In this document: in pieces, positions 34,451-46,293 of the stretch | Layout of the letters: every line of letters begins with the position of its first letter | Position numbering within the stretch: position 1 is the stretch's first letter | DNA from: Phallus indusiatus | Taxonomy: Eukaryota; Basidiomycota; Agaricomycetes; Phallales; Phallaceae | Direction: 5' to 3' | Assembly (NCBI GenBank): GCA_027605045.1 | Contig: JAQFWX010000036.1 | Span: 186,001 to 250,000, forward strand | Length of the DNA: 64,000 nt | The notes under the pieces: generated by a model | Seen by the model: only the letters and a program-made list of their open reading frames with translations | Told to the model about the DNA's origin: nothing | The model's database searches: none | Position numbers and translations under genes: made by a program

Positions 34451-35224
34451 TCACGCACTTGAAATATTCGAAGCAGCCATGAAGCGGTACCATTCTACCC
34501 AGTTCTTCTGTAACTCTGAATAAACTATTCTCCAATCTTGACATGTCCGACTAGATCCTTGTCTTTCAATGGTAAAATTGCGTTGAGTGAAGTCACCAGG
34601 TTCAAGTGTTGTATCTGCTGCGCAGAGGGCATTTTGCCTCAAGTAATTGAGGCAATGACGAGAATGACCTATATGCGCGGCAGGATTTGTTATATGTGTC
34701 CTAAACATCCGAAGGCAATGAAGCTGATGGAACATAGTAGCGAAGGTGCTTGTGTAGTCCCCATCGGGTCGGTAACTCCCGGTTCCGAAAGGTGAAGTAT
34801 AGATCCATTCCTCTTGACTTTCAACGTTGTCAATGGAATAATGAACACTTTCCTCCAAAATCATCTCCACAGGATTTCCGGACACAATCGGAAGGAAGCC
34901 GGGGTAGATATCTTGGTCAAAGGCTTTGACAACTTAGCATATACATACATACATCAGACGAGAAGAGCTAGTTGTCATACCATATTCTCTATAAAATTGT
35001 GACTCAATATTCTTCCAAGGACCTTCACCGTCTTCTCTCAAGGATCTGCGGATTATGAAGAATAGCCTCAGAGACAAGCAGAGGGAAACGAGAGATAACG
35101 CAAGTAGCAATAGGCTTGATCGAAGTTGAGATGAAATTTTAATCCTCATTACTTTCTTTCGGCGGAAGATTGTGGAGAACAACAGAAAACGTGAGGGTAA
35201 ATAGAGCAATACACTACCATTCAT
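34451..35224 (-). CDS. UstYa-like oxidase (DUF3328)
   Basis: Minus strand, two main exons. The first exon contains an N-terminal membrane helix (SSLLLLALSLVSLCLSLRLF). An in-frame downstream ATG at 35149 (MRIKISSQLR) is an alternative start to 35224. The second exon starts VKAFDQDIYPGFLPIVSGNP and has EESVHYSIDN. It carries both histidine-cysteine motifs of the family: FHQLHCLRMFR and HSRHCLNYLRQNALCAADTT. The catalytic HXXHC pair is intact. UstYa proteins are single-pass membrane oxidases or cyclases in fungal peptide (RiPP) and other secondary-metabolite clusters. The end at 34451 gives WVEWYRFMAASNISSA. Confidence 0.85.
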
Positions 35225-35536
35225 AAGCTGCGCCTATCAAGCATACCCGTGAAACACGCGGTATGTTTTGCACAATAGATACGGCACCTCAGCTCTGTGA
35301 TATTAGAGTGTTTTTTCCGAATGTAATTCTTCCGATGCAAGAAAAATTCGTGAGATCTGGATCTGAGGGCTGAGCTCAGGTTGCCCCGGGGTGAGCGGCT
35401 TCGGTGAAAAGCTTTGTAAATGCAGCGATATATGTGACCTGTGATCTAATTCAAAAGCGTGTGAAGAGTAAAAAAGAAGAACAAGTCTCACAGACCAATT
35501 CGAAACAGTTCAACAAGTTTCATTGCTGCCAGTAGC
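35225..35536. other. Divergent promoter region between the two UstYa-like genes
   Basis: 312 bp between two start codons on opposite strands. No other signal was identified. Confidence 0.4.
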
Positions 35537-36125
35537 ATGCCCTCAGCCCGGATGTATCTGTGGATGCTCTCTATTGCTCTTTTCTTCAAAAGCATATTGC
35601 TAATAATTCTGTTACCATTTGATGATTCTGCGTCTTCATACTGTAAGCCGATATTTCTGGCTGACATATTGTAAACATAATTCAATCTTTGGTTCAGCAC
35701 TGGACTTCAAGTTGAAGTCTGATCGTCACTTGCATGTCAAATGGACCCCCCCAGTTCGCCTCCCAGAAGAGGATTCAGTCCATTATGGAATTTATGAGGA
35801 AGCTTCAGATGCGGAATGGGACGCATTAATTCCAAAAAATGGTTTATTTCCTATTGATGGGGAAACATATACGATCACTATGTTCCACGAACTCCGGTGC
35901 CTCAACATCCTACGCCTGGCTCTCAGGGAGAGAGATATTCGAAATACCACCTCTTTAGACATGCATTGTTTAAATTATCTTCGACAAATTATTCTTTGTC
36001 GTGGTGATCTTCATTTGGAACTAATATCTGGCGCGGTGAAAGTGCGAGAAGCATACACTGAGTCATATGTTTGTAATGATTGGAGGGAGGTTTATAGGGA
36101 GGTTGATAATCTTAATTCTCAGTAA
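35537..36125 (+). CDS. UstYa-like protein with degenerate histidine motifs
   Basis: Two exons. Exon 1 is MPSARMYLWMLSIALFFKSI then LLIILLPFDDSASSY, a single membrane anchor (an internal ATG lies at 35552). Exon 2 starts SLDFKLKSDRHLHVKWTPPV and shows the family hallmarks EEDSVHYGIYE, TITMFHELRCLNILRLALRE and MHCLNYLRQIILCRGDLHLE, ending EVYREVDNLNSQ. In the first motif HXXHC has become HELRC, and in the second the first histidine is missing (SLDMHC). The fold is kept but both catalytic motifs lack one histidine, so this copy may be inactive or have a different activity. Confidence 0.82.
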
Positions 36126-37586
36126 ATAGGACATAGTTTAGGAGAAATTTATTATTAGCACTCAGTTTTACATGTATTGCATGCTGAACTCGAGGCATCG
36201 AACGCGGGTGCCACCATTCAATGGGCCCGTTTTTATTTTTCAATAGGACAGTATTTTAATTGATACCATGAATGTTAAACGAACACCAAAGGGTAGAGCA
36301 TTGTCATCGATTGAAGTGCTTGATTGAGGCTATGATTTGGCTTGATCAGAATGATGCATAACAACGTATCCGAAACTCGGAACTTGCCACTCCTCACGAG
36401 TATAGTGATTTCTTTATCTCGGCAAAATAAGAATGATGAAAGTGTTCAAATTTCTCCGAATTGCACTCATAATGCATCCGACAGAAGGTGAAGCCCAGAT
36501 TTTACTGATAAGGAGGTTTGTTTTCTAGGCAGTTGAGGTTTGTGCCAGATTCGCAAAAATCCATTCAGCCTTGTTTGATTGATCTGGACCATTTATTATA
36601 TAACAATATACTGAAGAAAATATACCTTTGTGCCACATTGAATGGTTGATCTATTGAAAAGAGTCAAATTGACTTCCGCAATAGACCGGTGCTTCTGTAT
36701 CTCCGACTTCAACTGAATTTCCATTGTATCTTGCAAACTTATAGTAAGGACTATCCTAAGACAATGAAAGAATCTTTCTCTTCTTCTGGTAATATTACGC
36801 GTAGTACGGTGTGGGAGGATCTATGTACACAAACATGATCTCGAAAGACATGATATAGAATATGCAAAAGAAAATGAAGGTTTAGGTCAACAGGAGTCAG
36901 ATAGCTAAGACTGAATCCCTTCTTCTTCCTCGATGGTTTCACCCTCTGCGATATTCGCTGTCATGAATAGCGGACGTGGTTCTAAACGAGTGCCACTTAG
37001 GGCTAATGCTTCCGCTATTAACATAACAATCATCGGAATAATGAAATTTTCTGCGACGTCAAATGCTTACCCTCCAGCGCATTCATTCTCTTCTCATATA
37101 GGGTTGCGGAAAGCGTACTATGGAATAGTAGGGTAATGAAGAAAAAGCGCATGTAAACGAGGTTCATTTTTGCTTCAAGTAGTACTGTGCTAGCTCAATG
37201 GTAATTTGAGTGCTGAAGGTGAAACACAACGCATAAGACGAATTCTCAACGTCTTATAAGCAATTACGCACCAGACCATGCATAATTGAAACTTGAGTCC
37301 CACGGCTAATTATATATCTTATATTCCTTCAAGTTCGGAAATATATCCTGTATTAAGGCGAGAGGTGATCGCAGTACCGATTGAATTGCAAACGACTCAC
37401 ACCTCAAGAAGTTCATCAATCATAAGATTTTTTGATATCAGAAGCCCGCTCGATAATGAGTACCATGATATATAGTGCTTTCCTAGCTTTTCTGGCTTCA
37501 CAACCATATTAAAAGGGCCTGTTACTTAAGCCAACCTATTGTTGGTGCAACACAGCGGCTGCCATATTTCCTCAGACTCAGGCTGC
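36126..37586. other. Long spacer with possible decayed membrane-protein fragment
   Basis: 1.46 kb without a gene I can support. On the minus strand around 36,915-37,140, short open pieces (MIVMLIAEALALSGTRLEPR, and upstream NLVYMRFFFITLLFHSTLSA) look like the C-terminal end of a membrane protein. No joining splice pattern works (the only available intron would be 20 bp). Probably a relic. Confidence 0.3.
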
Positions 37587-38815
37587 ATGTCTACTCTCAA
37601 TCTTGAACGGTCCATATACATTGGCAATGCCTTGGGCTGCATCCTCTATGGCAAGTAAAATATTTTTAGAGGTGTCTGTTCAGCCTGTGCTGATGCTACT
37701 GAAGGGCTCCAGATTTATCTTACATTTCACTCTGTCGCGCTTTTGAGCTCTCAGTACCGCGACGATAGAAAGCGTTCAGAAAAACTTTACATATGGTTCA
37801 GCCTTGCAATGCTTTTCGTAATGGGCTTTGCGGTATCTATGAACACGCTTGTGGGCCAGCTGATGTGGATAGAACATCGCAATTATCCTGGGGGTCCCGT
37901 GGCTTATTTCATAGCCAAAGGCGCCAGTTGGTACAATATAACAAGTACAACGGCTGGAATCGTTGGAGATATCATGAGTGACGCCCTTCTGGTCAGTTAA
38001 AATAATTTATTTTCCGCCAACTCTTCCACGTCTTTTAGATATACCGTTGTTACATTATCTGGAGTCGGGATTGGAGAATTATCATACTTCCGGTCCTCAT
38101 ATATATTGCTTCCGAAGGTGAGCCAAAGCTAGAAGTGGATCGAGAAATTAATATTCAAATCCTATTATTCTCCCTATAAAGTTTTAGCATTATTTGCGTT
38201 AGTTGAAAGTGCTCTCCCCCGATCCGGTTTTTTCGTGCACCAGTCTGTCAGTTTTGCGGTCCCGTGGATCTCTTTGAGCTGCGCACTGAACGTTCTTGTT
38301 ACATGCCTCATTGCCGGTCGCATTCTTTACCTTCGGCATGGTGTGAAGAACATATTACCAGAAGAGACAACACAGGTATACACAGGAGTTGTGGCGATTT
38401 TGGTTGAATCTGCGCTCCCATTTAGTCTCATTGGTATCGTCTTTGCAATATCTTTAGGTAAATCGCTTCCTGTGGCCTGGTCGTTTACTATTGTATGGGG
38501 AGCGTTAGTGGTGAGCGTCATAGTAACAAGTTCACACATACTCCCATTAAAGAGTTCCCTCAGGCCCTCTCCCCTCAGCTCATCATTCTCAGAGTGGCCA
38601 TTGGAAGAGGCTGGACTGACGCTACAGTGTCACAATTTTCTGGGTCTCTTGTCTTCGCCACAAATCCACCTGCTGAGAATATAACAGAGATCGATAACTC
38701 CGGCCCCCCAAATCTTTCAAAAACCTCACTGACCAGGGATGCAGAGGAATCTAACGCCTCGAAGCAAACTTTGAATGCGAGTTCATGGGCAGAAAATGTC
38801 GATGTAGCTCCCTAG
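37587..38815 (+). CDS. Seven-transmembrane protein (DUF6533/6534-like, Agaricomycete family)
   Basis: About five exons. Exon 1 (MSTLNLERSIYIGNALGCIL then YG) ends in a GC-AG intron (gcaagt at 37651). Hydrophobic segments follow in order: LQIYLTFHSVALLSSQ, LYIWFSLAMLFVMGFAVSMN, IIILPVLIYIAS, SFAVPWISLSCALNVLVTCL, GVVAILVESALPFSLIGIVF and AWSFTIVWGALV. A conserved ending is SPQLIILRVAIGRGWT before a disordered Ser/Asn-rich tail to 38815. The protein has the size and helix pattern of the large family of orphan serpentine membrane proteins in Agaricomycetes. Function is unknown. The penultimate intron uses the acceptor aaagag (about 38560) to keep the frame. Confidence 0.8.
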
Positions 38816-38984
38816 AAAGAAAGTTTACATTCATCACGGAGATGGAGAAGAACCCTAGCGTTCTTACAGTTAATTCTTGTACCTCTTTGGTGTTTTTTTT
38901 TCTGCGGCTTTTGCTTTTATTCTATACCGGCATTGCATATTCGGGAGACGCGAGCTTTCTATAGTTATAATATGTAAGTAAATA

Positions 38985-40010
38985 GACCAAGGATAATCGG
39001 GTGGCTTTAAGTATATTACTCTTGCGGATCTATTTCCATCTACCATCCGCGTATAAACTCGAGAGTCTAGTTTCATAGGGAATTATGACTACTCCGAATC
39101 GTCAAATGTGGAACACTGGTAGTAGGGAAATGAAAAGAAACACAAGTGATAGCGTCGTAGCGAGTGTGGAAATAGGCGCCGCTCGCGTAACTACTATAGT
39201 CACGCGTCACGCCGTAATTGTAACCCAACAGACTACAGTAGGTTTAGTAACCGTCAACTTGAAGAACGGACTCGATGTGCAGAACTTTCAATATTTCAAT
39301 GACCACAACCCGTAAGAATAACTTGTATTATTTGAATCCCAGTCTGTGGGTCTCAAACCTTTCCTGTTATTTTCCTTCTATCGCAAGCTTTCCGACTCAG
39401 AATCGCGTTTTGTCTTCCAGGAGAATTGTTTGGCGACGGTTCGTATTCTGGTTAATCCGAGCTCAGACCGCTTCTCATTCGGAGAATGCTGCGTATATAA
39501 CACGCTAATTCCTCCAAGTGATCCTCTCAAGCTATCTCCCAGTTTGATTACGGCCAACGACCTTGCTACTCCCATCATCATGGTTGTCAAGTCCAGTCGC
39601 GTGAGATTTCAACGTAACATCAGCGCTCAACGAAGAGTAGTAAGTTTTCCCACTGCTCCCACTTCTCACAATTCAATGATCAAAACCAGACGAATACCTT
39701 GCTAGTCTTTTTCTTTCTGGTATTTCTCTTTTGGAGTCAGTGGCCATCAAAAGCTTCAATTCAGTTTGTCTATCAACATATTATTCATATTAGCTCCACC
39801 CCCACCTTTTGCTAATTCACAAGGGACGTTACGGCGTATCTTGGCTGAAGCATAACATGGACAAGGGCAGGAATTGATTGCACCAATACAAGTTGCCGTC
39901 TCTACGCTCAATTATCCTGGCAATTCGATGTCATGTACTTTATGGTTTTCAAAGGGGCTGGGGTATCCGGTACATCGTCTGACTGACCGACTGACTACAC
40001 ATCTAATTTT
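38985..40010 (+). pseudogene. Decayed third GST copy with downstream duplicated flank
   Basis: About 38990-39330 aligns with the last exon and 3' end of the GST genes (ttactcttgcggatctattt matches the LADLF codons; then gcgtataaactcgagagtct, atgactactccgaatcgtc and gactcgatgtgcagaact). Stops and indels break the frame. About 39330-40005 continues with copies of noncoding DNA seen after the GST genes (about 29280-29430 and 31140-31690). No N-terminal exons are present, so only the 3' part was duplicated here. Confidence 0.75.
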
Positions 40011-40164
40011 TCTATTATGCTACTGTCATAAAGGGAACCGAACGGGGTTTCAAGTGAAAATCACTACTTCTGTCGCGAATGCTAGGTCAGTTGACTACGT
40101 ACGAGATGTCCGGTTGTACAGCGCGACGTGTCAGATTGTCGAAACTGATTCTAAAGTGTACTAG

Positions 40165-40990
40165 GATGCCGTAAATTTGCAAAATACAATACAGCAAAGT
40201 TATGAAAAGCACCTTGGCGAAGCGGTACGGGAGCGCAGCATTGCTATTTCAACTTCCAAGAGGATTGTATCGTTACAACCAGATCAGAAGAGATAACCCA
40301 CCTTATGTGTAACACCCAATGCGAAAGTAAGGGTCCACCCGCACTTTCATTCCAATGTAAAACCAATCACCACTATTTAGCATTCCTTCATTTAATCTGC
40401 TAGGCTCGGTTCCGATGGTGCCATAGCTCAATGAAGTTCGTACGGAAATGGTACCTCGTGGGTGATTCAGAATGCGGTGGATTTACGAGTCTGGCCGCGC
40501 TCCAGACTATCTCCTCCACTGCCCGGCATCGCAGCACTTACTGCCGGATTTAACGTTTGCCGTTCTTAAGTAATCAACTTATAATTTTCAAATCGAACCA
40601 GATTTCGTGATGACTTGAAAATTTTTCTTATCTCGCTCTTAGGACTAAGCCCATCATCACCCCGCTTCTTTTAAGAGTAGGGGTTTGGTTTTTCCCCACC
40701 AATTAAGGAAGTCAAGGCACAATCATAAATCTGGTATGCTTCTTCGAATAACATACATAACTTAACCTAATCTCAAATATCACAAGGAAGAACGTATGTG
40801 TTATCTGTGCATCCTGCTTCTCATGTGGCGTAGGAAAAACTAAATTGGTAAATGGGAAACAAATTGTTCCCATGAGTACCCACGAAACTATCTTATCACC
40901 GAAATCCAAGAATTTGGATAACGAGCCGACAATCATATTGTTATATAGGTGATCGCTTTCTGACTAAGACAGATTAAATCGTTCCGAATC
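40165..40990. other. Spacer upstream of the P450, nothing recognised
   Basis: 826 bp without supported coding or RNA features. Confidence 0.35.
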
Positions 40991-43178
40991 ATGTTTGCCC
41001 CCAGCATAACTGAGCTATCTCTCGCATTTCTTGCTGCCTTTCTTCTAAACAGATATCTGGTGCATGTCAGTTGCAAGTTTACGACAACGCCTTTGAACGG
41101 GCCACCAAATAAGAGTATAGTTTTTGGGTTGGTTAAAACAATCGCAAAAGCATTTGATGCTGGAGCTCTCTACGAGTCCTGGATGAAGAAATATGGTCCT
41201 ATTTACCGCATACATGGTCCTCTTTTGACGCAACGCATTGTTATCTGCGACCCGAAAGCGATCAATCATGTATGCAATATGGACACGATGACTTACTCCC
41301 AGACCCCTTTCTCTATAAGTGAATTTGGCGTTATAGTGAGGTTCAATTTTGTACCAAGGAAATAACATTAATAATTTGCACTTGCAGATAGGACTAAGGA
41401 CCATAATTTGCCTTCAAGGCGACGATCACAAAGTGTAATTTAAACTTGATTTTCAATAGGGTTACAACAATTATTGACACGGGTTTCTGCAGGACTAGAA
41501 GGGTTCTCAACCCAGCATTCGGATCATCTCAGGTCAAAGCCTATCTTCCTACATTTTGTGACGCTGGGCACAAAGTAAGTACTTGTTGATTGATTGCTAA
41601 CTTCTGTTTGAAATTGAATCATTTAGGTGAAACGCGGTTGGAATGCTATTCTCCAATCCCAGAACACTAAAGAAGGCGTTATCGATGTCTCTGAGTGGTA
41701 TGTTGAAAATTATGATTGCATTTATTGTTGTACTAATTGCTTCTTCACAGGATGGAGAAGGTAGCGTAAGTGATATATGAATGCCATCTAATTCACATAC
41801 TAATTTTTCAATGTTCTTAGTCTGGATGTCATTGGTGTAACTGGATTTTCTCACAATTTTGACTCGCTTGTTGGAAAAAGTTCACCTGTTTTTGATTCAT
41901 TCCGAGCTTTAAGTGAAAGTCCTCCTTCAACGCTCAATATGGCTATCATTTTATTGGCACAAGTTTATCCGATGCTGTTCAATTTTCCACTTCCTCGAAG
42001 CCGAATGTCTGTCAAACTATCCGAGAATATGGAGATAATCTCAAAACACCTCTTGGACCGGGCGCGAGTGGAAGGATGTGAAGAGAAGTCCACCTTAGGA
42101 ATTTTATGTGAGTAATCTCAGTCCGAGTTCTTGGATACATGATCGACATATCCTGATTTAATATTCCCCAGCGAATACCGAACAGTGCCCTTTGACTAAA
42201 GCAGATATTCTAACACAAGTAAGTTTTTGAATTAAAAAGATTCACACCCGTTTCAAATGTATCTACTTTCGTAGATGAAGTCAATTCTTTTTGCTGGAAA
42301 TGAAACAACTGCCGGTAAGCGCGAGTTATCCTCCAACATATACATATAATACAACTTTACTTATAATATTTAGTTACATTGAAAGTACGCTAGCAGAAAT
42401 CATAGCTTCAAAGCGCATATATCTCACAATTCTCTTAGTGGGCTGTCATAGAACTAGCACAAAATCCTCAGAAGCAAGAACTCCTTCGGAAAGAACTAGC
42501 TATTCTCGATCACAACGACCCTACCTTTGATCAGCTATCCAACGAATTGCCATATTTGGATGCTGTCGTTCGTGAATTATTAAGACTACATCCGTTCGGA
42601 GATATCAATCGCTATGTGAGTATTGCATCTCGTTCAATTATATTTGCTTCTTAATTATAATTGTACAAAAGGCTACCCAAAACGACAGAATACCTTTATC
42701 TCAACCCATCATTGCGGCAAACGGAAAGAAACTAGGCGTGCTTTCAATTGCCGCTGGAACGACTATCACTATACCTGTACACTGCATTAATCGCTCCGAA
42801 GCGATCTGGGGGGAAGATGCAAAACAATTCATACCCGAACGTTGGCTCGTAAAGGACGGTATTCCGTCTAAAGCTCAAGAATTCCCCGGATATTACCACT
42901 CCCTCACTTTCTTCGATGGACCCCGTACTTGCTTAGGAAAGCTATTTGCTCTAATAGAACTAAAGGTGTGTTTTCACCATCCCCGGTTCTCTGTGGACTG
43001 ACTGGGGACATGTTTACAGGCGGTAATATGCATCCTTGTTCAAAATTTCGAAATCTCATCTAGAGATGGGTTGGAAACTCAATATGGATTAGAGCCTCGC
43101 GTTGTCGGTCATCCGATAGTTGCTGGCGAGGAGAAGAGCCGATTGCCAATGCGCATCGTCAGCCTTCATCATGATTAG
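40991..43178 (+). CDS. Cytochrome P450 monooxygenase
   Basis: About eleven short exons from ATG 40991. The N-terminal membrane anchor is SITELSLAFLAAFLLNRYLV. Recognisable parts in order are YGPIYRIHGPLLTQRIVICD, VTRRVLNPAFGSSQVKAYLP, the I-helix ILFAGNETTA (the A/G-G-x-E-T-T oxygen-activation motif), the K-helix RELLRLHP (ExxR), the PERW motif (KQFIPERWLVKDG), and the heme loop FFDGPRTCLGKLFALIELK with the axial cysteine. The stop is TAG at 43176-43178. An ER-anchored class II P450 working with the NADPH reductase. It sits beside an SDR and the terpene synthase region and is likely a tailoring enzyme of that pathway (inference). The donor at about 41,436 leaves a split valine codon (HKV/TRRV). 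Confidence 0.93.
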
Positions 43179-43682
43179 GGAACCAAATCGTCTCAAAAAA
43201 TTGAATAGGGGTGATTTTTCGACGCGGCTTTAATTTTGTGTTAGTTTAGCAGTTTTGCGATGTATAGAATCTTAACTTTGCCTCTTGCGATACAATTTTC
43301 CTTTATTTTCGATCCTACATATCACATGGGAAAGAGGATGGTCTATGCGCGAGATGAAGCTTGAAGTTAAAGATATAAAAACCGGGACTTGGCAATATTC
43401 AGTCAACTCTATGATTACCTCGTAGACAGAGTGTAGTAGTAGTAAAATACTATAAGGCACTTCTATAAGTATTCTCTAGTCCTGATCATGACAACTTATT
43501 CTACGTTCATTGAACAGTGTTTCGAACACAATTCTCAAAAACTCATGGAACGGATTGTTTGTACATGTGTTTGTCGAAAGCGACTACTGGTTTTCATTCA
43601 AACAGGACAAAATAAAATACATATCACATATCAGCTTTATTTCATTGCGCAGAACGACGTTTGTTATTACAGGGAGCACAAC
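43179..43682. other. Convergent spacer between P450 and SDR genes
   Basis: 504 bp with no gene seen; the two flanking genes end here. Confidence 0.4.
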
Positions 43683-44931
43683 CTAATCTAGTATCATCCC
43701 GCCATTTATGTTGATTGTTTGGCCTAATCGCCCTTGGTCAGTCATATATTCATAGATCGTTCGTCAGTGAAGAAAATGATTCTCGCCTGTAACATATTTA
43801 CTTTCTTCGGATGCCAAATAAGAAACGAGACCCGAAACGTCCTCTACAGTTCCCGCTTTTCCTAAAGGTATTTGCTCAAGTAGCTACAGAGGGGGTAAAA
43901 TTCAGATGCGTTCTCAACGGTGAAACACACATAGCATACCTTTTTCTCCCAAATTCCCTCCGTATCACCCAATTTCTCGAAAATACTACGGGCGCCTTGC
44001 ACTGAAGCTCTTGATAAAAACGAATTCATTACAACAGAGAATTACTGAGTGGACATACACATAGGAGTGTCTATCGGACCAGGGGCGTATGCATTTACTG
44101 TGATACCGTAAGGACCCCATTCCTGAGCTTGGAAAAAATAATCAGACTGCATATATTAGGTTGTTTGAGTCGATCGAGACTAACCTGCTGTTTGTACAAG
44201 TGCTCGGACAAGGAATTTGCTACCAGAATACAAAACCGTCCCTGGCACAGCTGAGATCTCGATAAGCGTTAAATTTATAAAGATGCCATAAATTAATAAC
44301 TAACCCTTTTTTCCGTTTATAGAACACGCCCCTGTAAAAAATAACTAAATAAATTGGCGTTGTTGAGTTTAATTATGAACATTGTTACCTACGATGCGTC
44401 CACCTCGACCTTGCTTGATCATTTGCCTTCCAGCCTCTCTGAAAGCTATAAAAGGACCACGGGCGTTGATATTCATTAGTTCGTCCCATTGCTGTACCGT
44501 CGCTGGCAAGAGATATATAAGTCCAAAATCACAAAGTTCCAAGAATAAAAACTACGAACTGTCCAGAATAAAGCTATGAATGGACACTGCGGCATTAGCC
44601 ACGAACTAAATATAGGCTATTGGTAATCGTATGCAGGTTCAGACATCACAGCACTGACCACGTCTAAAGAACCTAATTTCTCAACGGTTATGTCAACGAG
44701 ACTTTTGATAAAGTCTTCCTCCGAAGCATCTCCAGGCACGCTCAATCCTTTCTGTCCGATACTTTCAATCTCGTGGACTACATCCTGCAATTCCTTAGAT
44801 TTTGACGGAATATCGTTGACAGCGACGTGGAGTCCATCACGTGCGAGTCGAAGGGCGATACCTCTTCCAATTCCCTGTGCTGCACCGGTGACGATGGCTA
44901 CACGTTGGCTACCAGACTGTGTCAAAGACAT
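43683..44931 (-). CDS. Short-chain dehydrogenase/reductase (SDR)
   Basis: Multi-exon gene from ATG 44931. The first exon (SQRVAIVTGAAQGIGRGIAL) has the classical SDR cofactor motif T-G-x-x-x-G-I-G and continues to EKLGSLDV. The second exon begins FVANAAVSIHSFILD (NAA-type motif). Then ATVQQWDELMNINARGPFIA and GRQMIKQGRGGRIVGACSIN (active-site serine region), TVLYSGSKFLVRALVQTA (catalytic Y-x-x-x-K), AQEWGPYGITVNAYAPGPID (the N-A-x-x-P-G motif), and the final IPLGKAGTVEDVSGLVSYLA then QTININGGMILD. The last intron appears to be GC-AG. All catalytic residues are present. It probably oxidises an alcohol or reduces a ketone in the terpenoid cluster; the substrate is unknown. Confidence 0.9.
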
Positions 44932-45211
44932 GTTATGGATATTTCTCTGAAAGGACCCGGCCTTATAAGGGTATCTATCTATTCTAAATCAAGTCCAGGG
45001 CGGTTAGGCTCTGCTGGAAGCATCCCGGTGGGAAGGAAATTAATAAGGTTTTAGGCCACTGGCCATTTGACATCATTCAGAGTCTGAGGCGTTACTCCAC
45101 AATCAGATTTTCAATAATTTCAGTTAACATGGTACCAAAACAATACATTTCATCAGAATTTGCAATTCTATGGCTTTCCCACAGACTCCACACTATATCA
45201 ATATCATATCG

Positions 45212-46274
45212 CTACCAATTCCCGAGCGAAGCACGTAGCTTCTTCATGTATTCCTTATCCTCGGGCTCCAGATCCATCTCATAAGCGGAGAGTATGCTAA
45301 GTTGATCTCTCAGGTGATTATCTATCACTGTAACCTTTTCTTGTGATCTCGGAATGATCCTGACATCAAATTTGTCTGGGGTAAGAATGAAACTTTCTGA
45401 GAACGCGTTCAGGTCCATTTCTGCTTCCTTTCCGGACGCAGTCAAGGGCGGCTTAAAGGTGAAAGCCCAGAGGAAGTTGGCAACGCTGGGAACACATCAG
45501 TACGTGTGAACAGGCCATTAGCTTATTCTCAAAAGTCAGACTGGGACCTACTTAATTTCCTATTCGTTGCAATTAATTTCCGATGCCTAATAAAGTAGGA
45601 TGTAGAATGACTTACCAGTCCAGCCTTTCCCGTATAAATTCCTGGACAGACGCGGCGACCACCACCAAAAACTAAGTTTTCCCTACGTGCTGGGTCATCG
45701 ACAATGTCGAGACGAACACCATGAGGATGTTTGATGAATCGTTCTGGATTGTATTTCTCCGGTTCTTCATAATACTCTGGATTATGGAATAACGCCCCTG
45801 AAACTTGTCTGAGCTTCACGAGAGATCTAATTTTCGTGTGAAACTTACACAGATTGGTAAATATGGTGGTACCCTTGGGAATAACATAATTCTCGAACTA
45901 AATATACCGAATAAGTGCCCGCACACTGGTGAAAAACTCAAGTTGATTCGCTTACGGGGACATCTTCTGCGCATGCATGGGGCAAGGCAAGAGGTCCAAC
46001 GGGACGAAATCGCATAAACTTGATTGATGACAGTAATAAGTCTCGGTGAAAAGTAGATTATATCTCGCGAAGACTTACTTCTTCCACGATTGCTTTCACC
46101 CAGGTCAGACTTTCAAGATCACTCCAGTCCGGGATTCGGTCAGAACCAACGACAGAGTCCAATTCTTGCTGTGCTTTGGCCTGCACCTCAGGATGAGCCG
46201 CGAGGACGAGTACAATACCCTGCAATATTGCAGAGGATGTGTCCGAGCCTTCGAGCAAAGTGCCACCTAAGTGT
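45212..46274 (-). CDS. Cytochrome P450, 3' half (split by transposon)
   Basis: The C-terminal half of a P450 whose N-terminal half lies at 60062-61229. This part starts at an acceptor (cag/caag near 46275) with HLGGTLLEGSDTSSAILQGI, the I-helix with G-S-D-T-S, and continues with EVQAKAQQELDSVVGSDRIP and KAIVEEV/RFRP (ExxR). Next are NYVIPKGTTIFTNL, NPERFIKHPHG (PERF motif) and the heme loop FGGGRRVCPGIYTGKAGL with the cysteine ligand. It ends MKKLRASLGNW at 45212. All catalytic motifs of the half are intact. The two halves share reading frame and would be joined by one intron that now contains about 13.8 kb of transposon DNA. Confidence 0.9.
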
Positions 46275-46278
46275 CTTG

Positions 46279-46293
46279 CATCAATGATCTGGT
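46279..46293 (+). repeat. Candidate left terminal inverted repeat of the Plavaka element
   Basis: gcatcaatgatctgg, matching the reverse complement of 59984-59998 (ccagatcactgatgc) at 14 of 15 positions. It lies four bases from the P450 intron acceptor. A 2-bp gc duplication could be part of it. Not proven to be the exact terminus. Confidence 0.45.

Noticed and set aside
34284..34523. 79-aa plus-strand open frame between the membrane protein and UstYa genes
   Set aside because: Its 3' part is antisense to the UstYa coding exon and the remainder is not family-like. It was considered as a last exon of 33100-34145 but no acceptor gives a convincing join.
36185..36225. Possible tRNA T-arm on the minus strand (GCGTTCGATGCC)
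   Set aside because: The stem does not pair and there is no cloverleaf upstream.
37185..37230. tRNA-like stretch (ctagctcaatggtaatttgag)
   Set aside because: It resembles a D-arm but no matching acceptor stem, anticodon arm or GGTTCGAATCC T-arm could be found nearby.
45212..46274. A truncated P450 pseudogene lacking its N-terminus
   Set aside because: The missing half exists at 60062-61229 in matching frame and orientation, so this is a split gene and not a deletion.
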